From Pomphorhynchus laevis (lineage: Eukaryota > Acanthocephala > Palaeacanthocephala > Echinorhynchida > Pomphorhynchidae): 64,000 bases of DNA. The translations under genes and the position numbers were made by a program. Shown in pieces: positions 53,002 to 64,000 of this stretch. The stretch's first letter is position 1. The number at the start of each line of letters is the position of its first letter. Location of the stretch: NCBI GenBank assembly GCA_012934845.2, contig WNNJ02000282.1, positions 180,044 through 244,043 on the forward strand, in the 5' to 3' direction. Under the pieces are notes generated by a model that worked only from the letters and a program-made list of their open reading frames with translations, made no database searches and had not been told where the DNA came from.

Positions 53002-56000
53002 AATTAGTATAAATGCGTACAAATTGAAATGTAATTAAGAGTGTAAAAAAGAGTGTAAATAAATGCGTAAAAAAGTGCAATTTAAAGTGTTAAAAAAGTG
53101 TAAAGAAAAGTGTAAAAAGGAGTGTGAACTAGAGTGTAAGTAATAGTGTAAAAAAAAGTTTAAAAAAAAGTGTAACGAAAGAGAAAATAATATTGTAAAT
53201 TTCAGCGTAAATTAAAGTGTTAAAAGAGAGCAAAAAAAGTGTAAAAAATAGTATAAAAATAGTAAAAAATGTATTAAAAAGTGGTAATAATAGTGTAAAA
53301 ATAGTTTAAAAAAAAGTGAAAAAAGAGTAAAAAAGGTAAAAAAAGTGACGAAAATAATGCTAAAATGAGTGTAAAATATGGTGTAAAAATATGTTGAAAA
53401 AAGTGTAAAAAAGTGTAAATTATGGTGTAAAAATTTATGTAAACAAAATTGCAAATAAAAGTGTATAAATGCGTTTAGAAAATAGTGTAAAAAGGGGTGT
53501 AAACAAAAGGGTAAAACGACTTGAAAAAATGGTGTAAAAAATAGCAATAATAAAAGTGTTTAAACAGAGCAAAAAAAGTGTAAAACATAGTATAAAAAAA
53601 GGTTAATAAATGTGTTAACAAAGTGGAAATAAAAGTGTAAAAAAAGTGTAAATAACATTGTAAAAAAGGGTAAAAAATTGATTATAATAGTGACTATAAA
53701 TAAAAGTGTAAAAAAAGTGTTAGTAAATGAGTAAATGAAAGTGTATATAATGTTGTAAATAATAGTGTAAATAATAGTTTTAACAAATTAGTATAAATGC
53801 GTAAAAATTGAAGTGTAATTAAGAGTGTAAAAAACGGTGTTAATAAATGTGTAAAAAAGTGCAATTTAAAGTGTTAAAAAAGTGTAAAAAAAGGTGTAAA
53901 AAGGAGTGTGAAATAGAGTGTAAGTAATAGTGTAAAAAAATAGTTTAAAAAAAAGTGTAACGAAGGAGAAAATAATATTGTAAATTTCAGCGTAAATTAA
54001 AGTGTTAAAAGAGAGCAAAAAAAGTGTAAAAAATAGTATAAAAAATAGTAAAAAATGTATTAAAAAAGTGGAAATAATAGTGTAAAAATAGTTTACATAA
54101 CAGTGTAAAAAAAGGTATAAAAAGTGACGAAAATGATGTATAAATAAGTGTAAAATACAGTGTAAAAATATGTTGAAAAAAGTGTAAATAAAAGTGTAAG
54201 TAATGGTGTAAAAATTGATGTAAACAAAAGTGCAAAAAAAGTGTAAAAATGCGTTTGGAAAATAGTGTAAATAAGAGTGTATATAAAATTGTAAATAAAA
54301 GTGAAAAATATTGTGTAAAAATTAAAACTAAAAAAGTGTTAAAAAAGTGAAATTAAAGTGTAAAAAATAGTATTAAAATAGTAAAAAATGTATTGAAAAA
54401 TTAGAAATAATAGTGTAATAATGATTAAAAAACAGTGTAAAAAATAGGCAAAATCAAAATATAAAAAGTGAAAAAAAGTGGGTAAATGAGTGTTTAAAGA
54501 AGTGTAAAAAATGTGTAAAGATATCTTGAAAAAAGTGTAAATAATGGTGTAACAAATGATGTAAATAAAAGTGCAAATAAAAGTGTATAAATGCATGTAG
54601 AAAATAGTGTAAAAAAGAGTGTAATTAAAAGTGTAAATAATAGCGAAAAAAATGGCGAAAATTATAGCAATTTAAAAAAGTGTTAAAACAGAGCAAAACG
54701 AGTGTAAAAAATAGTATAAAAAAGGTTTAATAAATGTGTTAACAAAGTGGAAATAAAAGTGTAAAAAAAGTGTAAATAACATTGTAAAAAAAGGTAAAAA
54801 ATTGATTATATAAGTGACTATAAATAAAAGTGTAAAAAAAGTGTTAGTAAATGAGTAAATGAAAGTGTATAAAATGTTGAAACAATAGTGTAAATAATAG
54901 TTTTTACAAATTAGTAAAAATGCGTAAAAATTGAAGTGTAATTAAGAGTGTAAAAAAGAGTGTAAAAAAATGCGTAAAAAAGTGCAATTTAAAGTGTTAA
55001 AAAAGTGTAAAGAAAAGTGTAAAAAGGAGTGTGAACTAGAGTGTAATTAATAGTGTAAAAAATAGTTTAAAAAATAGTGTAACGAAAGAGAAAATAATAT
55101 TGTAAATTTCAGCGTAAATTAAAGTGTTAAAAGAGAGCAAAAAAAGTGTAAAAAATAGTATAAAAAATAGTAAAAAATGTATTAAAAAAGTATAAATAAT
55201 AGTGTAAAAAAAGTTTAAAAAACAGTGTAAAAAAGAGTAAAAAAGGTATAAAAAGTGACGAAAATAATGTTAAAATGAGTGTAAAATACAGTGTAAAAAT
55301 ATGTTGAAAAAAGTGTAAAAAAGTGTAAATTATGGTGTAAAAATTGATGTAAACAAAATTGCAAATAAAAGTGTATAAATGCGTTTAGAAAATAGTGTAA
55401 ACAAGAGTGTAAATAAAAGTGTAAAAAAAGTGTAAATAACATTGTAAAAAAGGGTAAAAAAGTGATTATAATAGTGACTATAAATAAAAGTGTAAAAAAA
55501 GTGTTAGTAAATGAGTAAATGAAAGTGTATATAATGTTGTAAATAATGGTGTAAATAATAGTTTTAACAAATTAGTATAAATGCGTAAAAATTGAAGTGT
55601 AATTAAGAGTGTAAAAAAGGGTGTTAATAAATGTGTAAAAAAGTGCAATTTAAAGTGTTAAAAAAGTGTAAAGAAAAGTGTAAAAAGGAGTGTGAACTAG
55701 AGTGTAAGTAATAGTGTAAAAAATAGTTTAAAAAATAGTGTAACGAAAGAGAAAATAATATTGTAAATTTCAGCGTAAATTAAAGTGTTAAAAGAGAGCA
55801 AAAAAAGTGTAAAAAATAGTATAAAAAATAGTAAAAAATGTATTAAAAAAGTATAAATAATAGTGAAAAAAAATTTAAAAAACAGTGTAAAAAAGAGTAA
55901 AAAAGGTATAAAAAGTGACGAAAATAATGTTAAAATGAGTGTAAAATACAGTGTAAAAATATGTTGAAAAAAGTGTAAAAAAAGTGTAAATTATGGTGTA

Positions 56001-59000
56001 AAAATTGATGTAAACAAAATTGCAAATAAAAGTGTATAAATGCGTTTAGAAAATAGTGTAAAAAGGGGTGTAAATAAAAGTGTAAAAAAAGTGTAAAAAA
56101 CATTGTAAAAAAGGGTAAAAAAGTGATTATAATAGTGACTATAAATAAAAGTGTAAAAAAAGTGTTAGTAAATGAGTAAATGAAAGTGTATATAATGTTG
56201 TAAATAATGGTGTAAATAATAGTTTTAACAAATTAGTATAAATGCGTAAAAATGGAAGTGTAATTAAGAGTGTAAAAAAGGGTGTAAATAAATGTGTAAA
56301 AAAGTGCAATTTAAAGTGTTAAAAAAGTGTAAAGAAAAGTGTAAAAAGGAGTGTGAAATAGAGTGTAAGTAATAGTGTAAAAAAATAGTTAAAAAAAGTG
56401 TAACGAAGGAGAAAATAATATTGTAAATTTCAGCGTAAATTAAAGTGTTAAAAGAGAGCAAAAAAAGTGTAAAAAATAGTATAAAAAATAGTAAAAAATG
56501 TATTAAAAAAGTGGAAATAATAGTGTAAAAATAGTTTACATAACAGTGTAAAAAAAGTAAAAAAGGTATAAAAAGTGACGAAAATGATGTATAAATAAGT
56601 GTAAAATACAGTGTAAAAATATGTTGAAAAAAGTGTAAATAAAAGTGTAAGTAATGGTGTAAAAATTGATGTAAACAAAAGTGCAAAAAAAGTGTAAAAA
56701 TGCGTTTGGAAAATAGTGTAAATAAGAGTGTAAATAAAATTGTAAATAAAAGTGAAAAATATTGTGTAAAAATTAAAACTAAAAAAGTGTTAAAAAAGTG
56801 AAATTAAAGTGTAAAAAATAGTATTAAAATAGTAAAAAATGTATTGAAAAATTAGAAATAATAGTGTAATAATGATTAAAAAACAGTGTAAAAAATAGGC
56901 AAAATCAAAATATAAAAAGTGAAAAAAAGTGGGTAAATGAGTGTTTAAAAAAGTGTAAAAAATGTGTAACGATATCTTGAAAAAAGTGTAAATAATGGTG
57001 TAACAAATGATGTAAATAAAAGTGCAAATAAAAGTGTATAAATGCATGTAGAAAATAGTGTAAAAAAGAGTGTAATTAAAAGTGTAAATAATAGCGAAAA
57101 TAATGGCGAAAATTATAGCAATTTAAAAAAGTGTTAAAACAGAGCAAAACGAGTGTAAAAAATAGTATAAAAAAGGTTTAATAAATGTGTTAACAAAGTG
57201 GAAATAAAAGTGTAAAAAAGTGTAAATAACATTGTAAAAAAAGGTAAAAAATTGATTATATAAGTGACTATAAATAAAAGTGTAAAAAAAGTGTTAGTAA
57301 ATGAGTAAATGAAAGTGTATAAAATGTTGAAACAATAGTGTAAATAATAGTTTTTACAAATTAGTAAAAATGCGTAAAAATTGAAGTGTAATTAAGAGTG
57401 TAAAAAAGAGTGTAAAAAAATGCGTAAAAAAGTGCAATTTCAAGTGTTAAAAAAGTGTAAAGAAAAGTGCAAAAAGAGTGTGAACTAGAATGTAAGTAAT
57501 AGTGTAAAAAATAGTTTAAAAAATAGTGTAACGAAAGAGAAAATAATATTGTAAATTTCAGCGTAAATTAAAGTGTTAAAAGAGAGCAAAAAAAGTGTAA
57601 AAAATAGTTAAAAATAGTAAAAAATGTATTAAAAAAGTATAAATAATAGTGTAAAAAAAGTTTAAAAAAACAGTGTAAAAAAGAGTAAAAAAGGTATAAA
57701 AAGTGACGAAAATAATGTTAAAATGAGTGTAAAATACAGTGTAAAAATATGTTGAAAAAAGTGTAAAAAAAGTGTAAATAATGGTGTAGAAATTGATGTA
57801 AACAAAAGTGCAAATAAAAGTGTAAAAATGCGTTTAGAAAATAGTGTAAACAAGAGTGTAAACAAAAGGGTAAAACGACTTGAAAAAATGGTGTAAAAAA
57901 TAGCAATAATAAAAGTGTTTTAAAAGAGCAAAAAAAAGTGTAAAACATAGTATAAAAAAGGGTTAATAAATGTGTTAACAAAGTGGAAAAAAAAGTGTAG
58001 ATATAGTGTAAAAAACATTGTGAAAAAGGGTAAAAAAGTGATTATAATAGTGACCATAAATAAAAGTGTAAAAAAACTGTTAGTAAATGAGTAAATGAAA
58101 GTGTATATAAAGTTGTAAATAATGGTGTAAATAAGAGTTTTATCAAATTAGTATAAATGCGTAAAAATGGAAGTGTAATTAAGAGTGTAAAAAAGGGTGT
58201 AAATAAATGTGTAAAAAAGTGCAATTTAAAGTGTTAAAAAAGTGTAAAGAAAAGTGTTAAAAGGAGTGTGAAATAGAGTGTAAGTAATAGTGTAAATAAT
58301 AATTTAAAAAAGTGTTACAAAAGAAAAAAAATATTGTTAATGTAAGCGTAAATTAAAGTGTTTAAAAAGAGCAAAACAAGTGTAAAAAAATAGTATAAAA
58401 AAATAGAACAACATGTATTAAAAAAGTAGAAATAATAGTGTAAAAATAGTTAAAATAAGAGTGTAAAAAAGAGTCAAAAAAGGTAAAAAAATGTGACAAT
58501 AATGGGGTTAAAATGAGTGTAAAATACAGTGTAAAAAAATGTGACAATAATGGGGTTAAAATGAGTGTAAAATACAGTGTAAAAAAATGTTAAAAAAATG
58601 TAAATAAAAGTGTATATAATGGTGTAAATAGTAATGTAAACAAAAGTGCAAATGAAAGTGTATAAATGCGTTTAGAAAATAGTGTAAATAAGAGTGTAAA
58701 TAAAATTGTAAATCAAAGTGAAAATAATGGTGTAAAAATTAAAACAAAAAAAGTGTTAAAAAAGTGAAATTAAAGTGTAAAAAATAGTATTTAAATAGTA
58801 AAAAATGTATTAAAAAATTGGAAATAATAGAGTAATAATAATTAAAAAACAGTGTAAAAAAAGGCAAAAATAAAATATAAAAAGTGAAAAAAAGTTGGTA
58901 AATGAGTGTTTAAAAAAGTGTAAAAAATGTGTAAAGATATCTTGAAAAAAGTGCAAATAAAAGTGTAAATAATGGTGTAAAAAATGATGTAAATAAAAGT

Positions 59001-62000
59001 GCAAATAAAAGTGTATAAATGCATGTAGAAAATAGTGTAAAAAAGAGTGTAATTAAAAGTGTAAATAATAGCGAAAATAATGGCGAAAATTTTAGCAATT
59101 TAAAAAAGTGTTAAAACGGAGCAAAACGAGTGTATAAAATAGTATTAAAAAGGTTTAATAATAGTGTTAACAAAGTGGAAATAAAAGTGTAAAAAAGTGT
59201 AAATAACATTGTAAAAAAGGGTAAAAAAGTGATTATAATAGTGACTATAAATAAAAGTGTAAAAAAAGTGTTAGTAAATGAGTAAATGAAAGTGTATATA
59301 ATGTTGTAAATAATGGTGTAAATAGTAGTTTTAACAAATTAGTATAAATGCGTACAAATTGAAGTGTAATTAAGAGTGTAAAAAAGAGTGTAAATAAATG
59401 CGTAAAAAAGTGCAATTTAAAGTGTTAAAAAAGTGTAAAGAAAAGTGTAAAAAGGAGTGTGAACAAGAGTGTAAAAAATAGTGTAAAAAATAGTTTAAAA
59501 AATAGTGTAACGAAAGAACAAATAATATTGTAAATTTCAGCGTAAATTAAAGTGTTAAAAGAGAGCAACAAAAGTGTAAAAAATAGTATAAAAAATAGTA
59601 AAAAATGTATTAAAAAGTGGAAATAATAGTGTAAAAATAGTTTAAAAAAAAGTGTAAAAAAGAGTAAAAAAGGTAAAAAAAGTGACGAAAATAATGCTAA
59701 AATGAGTGTAAAATACAGTGTAAAAATATGTTGAAAAAAGTGTAAAAAAAGTGTAAATTATGGTGTAAAAATTGATGTAAACAAAATTGCAAATAAAAGT
59801 GTATAAATGCGTTTAGAAAATAGTGTAAAAAGGGGTGTAAATAAAAGTGTAAAAAAAGTGTAAATAACATTGTAAAAAAGGGTAAAAAAGTGATTATAAT
59901 AGTGACTATAAATAAAAGTGTAAAAAAAGTGTTAGTAAATGAGTAAATGAAAGTGTATATAATGTTGTAAATAATCGTGTAAATAATAGTTTTAACAAAT
60001 TAGTATAAATGCGTAAAAATGGAAGTGTAATTAAGAGTGTAAAAAAGGGTGTTAATAAATGTGTAAAAAAGTGCAATTTAAAGTGTTCAAAAAGTGTAAA
60101 GAAAAGTGTACAAAGGAGTGTGAACTAGAGTGTAAGTAATAGTGTATAAAATAGTTTAAAAAATAGTGTAACGAAAGAGAAAAAAATATTGTAAATTTCA
60201 GCGTAAATTAAAGTGTTAAAAGAGAGCAAAAAAAGTGTAAAAAATAGTAAAAAAATAGTAAAAAATGTATTAAAAAAGTGGAAATAATAGTGTAAAAATA
60301 GTTTAAATAACAGTGTAAAAAAGAGTAAAAAAAGGTATAAAAAGTGACGAAAATAATGTTAAAATGAGTGTAAAATACAGTGTAAAAATATGTTGAAAAA
60401 AGTGTAAAAAAAGTGTAAATAATGGTGTAGAAATTGATGTAAACAAAAGTGCAAATAAAAGTGTAAAAATGCGTTTAGAAAATAGTGTAAACAAGAGTGT
60501 AAACAAAAGGGTAAAACGACTTGAAAAAATGGTGTAAAAATAGCAATAATAAAAGTGTTTTAAAAGAGCAAAAAAAAGTGTAAAACATAGTATAAAAAAG
60601 GGTTAATAAATGTGTTAACAAAGTGGAAAAAAAAGTGTAGATATAGTGTAAAAAACATTGTGAAAAAGGGTAAAAAAGTGATTATAATAGTGACCATAAA
60701 TAAAAGTGTAAAAAAACTGTTAGTAAATGAGTAAATGAAAGTGTATATAAAGTTGTAAATAATGGTGTAAATAAGAGTTTTATCAAATTAGTATAAATGC
60801 GTAAAAATGGAAGTGTAATTAAGAGTGTAAAAAAGGGTGTAAATAAATGTGTAAAAAAGTGCAATTTAAAGTGTTAAAAAAGTGTAAAGAAAAGTGTTAA
60901 AAGGAGTGTGAAATAGAGTGTAAGTAATAGTGTAAATAATAATTTAAAAAAGTGTTACAAAAGAAAAAAAATATTGTTAATGTAAGCGTAAATTAAAGTG
61001 TTTAAAAAGAGCAAAACAAGTGTAAAAAAATAGTATAAAAAAATAGAACAACATGTATTAAAAAAGTAGAAATAATAGTGTAAAAATAGTTAAAATAAGA
61101 GTGTAAAAAAGAGTCAAAAAAGGTAAAAAAATGTGACAATAATGGGGTTAAAATGAGTGTAAAATACAGTGTAAAAAATGTTAAAAAAATGTAAATAAAA
61201 GTGTATATAATGGTGTAAAAAGTAATGTAAACAAAAGTGCAAATGAAAGTGTATAAATGCGTTTAGAAAATAGTGTAAATAAGAGTGTAAATAAAATTGT
61301 AAATCAAAGTGAAAATAATGGTGTAAAAATTAAAACAAAAAAAGTGTTAAAAAAGTGAAATTAAAGTGTAAAAAATAGTATTTAAATAGTAAAAAATGTA
61401 TTAAAAAATTGGAAATAATAGAGTAATAATAATTAAAAAACAGTGTAAAAAAAGGCAAAAATAAAATATAAAAAGTGAAAAAAAGTTGGTAAATGAGTGT
61501 TTAAAAAAGTGTAAAAAATGTGTAAAGATATCTTGAAAAAAGTGCAAATAAAAGTGTAAATAATGGTGTAAAAAATGATGTACAAAAAAGTGCAAATAAA
61601 AGTGTATAAATGCATGTAGAAAATAGTGTAAAAAAGAGTGTAATTAAAAGTGTAAATAATAGCGAAAATAATGGCGAAAATTTTAGCAATTTAAAAAAGT
61701 GTTAAAACGGAGCAAAACGAGTGTATAAAATAGTATTAAAAAGGTTTAATAATAGTGTTAACAAAGTGGAAATAAAAGTGTAAAAAAGTGTAAATAACAT
61801 TGTAAAAAAGGGTAAAAAAGTGATTATAATAGTGACTATAAATAAAAGTGTGAAAAAAGTGTTAGTAAATGAGTAAATGAAAGTGTATAAAATGTTGTAA
61901 ATAATGGTGTAAATAATAGTTTTAACAAATTAGTATAAATGCGTAAAAATTGAAGTGTAATTAAGAGTGTAAAAAAGAGTGTAAAAAAATGCGTAAAAAA

Positions 62001-64000
62001 GTGCAATTTAAAGTGTTAAAAAAGTGTAAAGAAAAGTGTAAAAAGGAGTGTGAACTAGAGTGTAAAAAATAGTGTAAAAAATAGTTTAAAAAATAGTGTA
62101 ACGAAAGAACAAATAATATTGTAAATTTCAGCGTAAATTAAAGTGTTAAAAAAGAGCAAAAAAAGTGTAAAAAATAGTATAAAAAATAGTAAAAAATGTA
62201 TTAAAAAGTGGAAATAATAGTGTAAAAATAGTTTAAAAAAAAGTGTAAAAAAGAGTAAAAAAGGTAAAAAAAGTGACGAAAATAATGCTAAAATGAGTGT
62301 AAAATACAGTGTAAAAATATGTTGAAAAAAGTGTAAAAAAAGTGTAAATTATGGTGTAAAAATTGATGTAAACAAAATTGCAAATAAAAGTGTATAAATG
62401 CGTTTAGAAAATAGTGTAAAAAGGGGTGTAAATAAAAGTGTAAAAAAAGTGTAAATAACATTGTAAAAAAGGGTAAAAAAGTGATTATAATAGTGACTAT
62501 AAATAAAAGTGTAAAAAAAGTGTTAGTAAATGAGTAAATGAAAGTGTATATAATGTTGTAAATAATGGTGTAAATAATAGTTTTAACAAATTAGTATAAA
62601 TGCGTAAAAATTGAAGTGTAATTAAGAGTGTAAAAAAGGGTGTTAATAAATGTGTAAAAAAGTGCAATTTAAAGTGTTAAAAAAGTGTAAAGAAAAGTGT
62701 AAAAAGGAGTGTGAACTAGAGTGTAAGTAATAGTGTAAAAAATAGTTTAAAAAATAGTGTAACGAAAGAGAAAATAATATTGTAAATTTCAGCGTAAATT
62801 AAAGTGTTAAAAGAGAGCAAAAAAAGTGTAAAAAATAGTATAAAAAATAGTAAAAAATGTATTAAAAAAGTGGAAATAATAGTGTAAAAATAGTTTAAAT
62901 AACAGTGTAAAAAAGAGTAAAAAAAGGTATAAAAAGTGACGAAAATAATGTTAAAATGAGTGTAAAATACAGTGTAAAAATATGTTGAAAAAAGTGTAAA
63001 AAAAGTGTAAATAATGGTGTAGAAATTGATGTAAACAAAAGTGCAAATAAAAGTGTAAAAATGCGTTTAGAAAATAGTGTAAACAAGAGTGTAAACAAAA
63101 GGGTAAAACGACTTGAAAAAATGGTGTAAAAAATAGCAATAATAAAAGTGTTTAAACAGAGCAAAAAAAGTGTAAAACATAGTATAAAAAAGGGTTAATA
63201 AATGTGTTAACAAAGTGGAAAAAAAAGTGTAAATATAGTGTAAAAAACATTGTAAAAAAGGGTAAAAAAGTGATTATAATAGTGACCATAAATAAAAGTG
63301 TAAAAAAACTGTTAGTAAATGAGTAAATGAAAGTGTATATAAAGTTGTAAATAATGGTGTAAATAAGAGTTTTATCAAATTAGTATAAATGCGTAAAAAT
63401 GGAAGTGTAATTAAGAGTGTAAAAAAGGGTGTAAATAAATGTGTAAAACAGTGCAATTTAAAGTGTTAAAAAAGTGTAAAGAAAAGTGTTAAAAGGAGTG
63501 TGAAATAGAGTGTAAGTAATAGTGTAAATAATAATTTAAAAAAGTGTTACAAAAGAAAAAAAATATTGTTAATGTAAGCGTAAATTAAAGTGTTTAAAAA
63601 GAGCAAAAAAAGTGTAAAAAAATAGTATAAAAAATAGTAAAACATGTATTAAAAAAGTAGAAATAATAGTGTAAAAATAGTTAAAATAAGAGTGTAAAAA
63701 AGAGTAAAAAAAGGTAAAAAAATGTGACAATAATGGGGTTAAAATAAGTGTAAAATACAGTGTAAAAATATGTTAAAAAAGTGTAAATAAAAGTGTATAC
63801 AATGGTGTAAAAAGTAATGTAAACAAAAGTGCAAATGAAAGTGTATAAATGCGTTTAGAAAATAGTGTAAATAAGAGTGTAAATAAAATTGTAAATCAAA
63901 GTGAAAATAATGGTGTAAAAATTAAAACAAAAAAAGTGTTAAAAAAGTGAAATTAAAGTGTAAAAAATAGTATTAAAATAGTAAAAAATGTATTAAAAAA
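53002..64000 (+). repeat. GTGTAAA-type satellite, about 11 kb, with higher-order repeat near 2.6 kb
   Basis: The array is built of short A-rich units (A2-4 GTGTAAA A/T) about 11-13 bp long and is strikingly poor in C on the plus strand. A diagnostic GGAGTGTGAA block recurs at about 53119, 53902, 55025, 55687, 56348, 57473 (variant), 58263, 59454, 60114, 60903, 62045, 62705 and 63495. The intervals fall into classes of about 660, 785 and 1125-1190 bp. From 57.5 kb onward they cycle as 660 + 789 + 1142 (about 2.59 kb). Phe/Leu/Thr-rich minus-strand ORFs are low-complexity by-products. The array runs off the right edge. Confidence 0.93.

Noticed and set aside
53212-63456. Many minus-strand ORFs rich in Phe, Leu, Thr, Tyr and His in the satellite
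   Set aside because: They translate TTTACAC repeats. There is no domain, the frames overlap one another, and they track the satellite period.

Overview
The window looks like repeat-dominated nuclear DNA from an invertebrate animal. It is AT-rich, has no bacterial gene layout, and carries metazoan retrotransposon families: Ty3/gypsy, L2/CR1-like, an APE-type I/Jockey-like LINE with zinc-knuckle ORF1, and LINEs with a restriction-like endonuclease (RLE). It also holds a ubiquilin-related coding segment and a possible host exon. I cannot name the species. Almost every recognisable ORF is mobile-element derived.

Layout. 0-7.3 kb: the 3' part of a Ty3/gypsy pol gene, then two copies of one L2-like LINE in opposite orientation (2.05-3.64 kb minus, 4.35-7.3 kb plus) around a decayed RLE-LINE head. 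8.06-12.84 kb: a graveyard of RT fragments, RLE-LINE heads and tails, a small TIR element and a GIY-YIG-like fragment. 12.85-47.3 kb: AT-rich units, all in the same orientation, in two main types (called A1 and A2 here). They are separated by a recurring palindrome and carry structured GC-rich modules. A short ORF for an about 81-residue CxxC-x19-CxxC peptide follows type A1 units. Three APE-LINE copies (14.7-16.2, 18.9-23.4, 38.5-42.4 kb) and one intact RLE LINE (27.4-30.8 kb, minus) are inserted into this array.

47.35-53.0 kb (minus strand): an RLE LINE whose ORF runs in frame into a ubiquilin-like segment (STI1 repeats plus UBA, no UBL), followed by a poly(A) signal. Downstream lies a separate Ser/Asn-rich ORF. 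53.0-64.0 kb: an 11-kb C-poor GTGTAAA-type satellite with a higher-order period of about 2.6 kb.

The most unusual object is the RT-RLE-ubiquilin chimera. It is broken only by a 1-nt change in an 8-nt homopolymer. Most frameshifts in the otherwise well-preserved elements also fall in homopolymers, so assembly error is a real alternative to decay. Second in interest is the CxxC micro-ORF, which by eye is better conserved than its flanking DNA.
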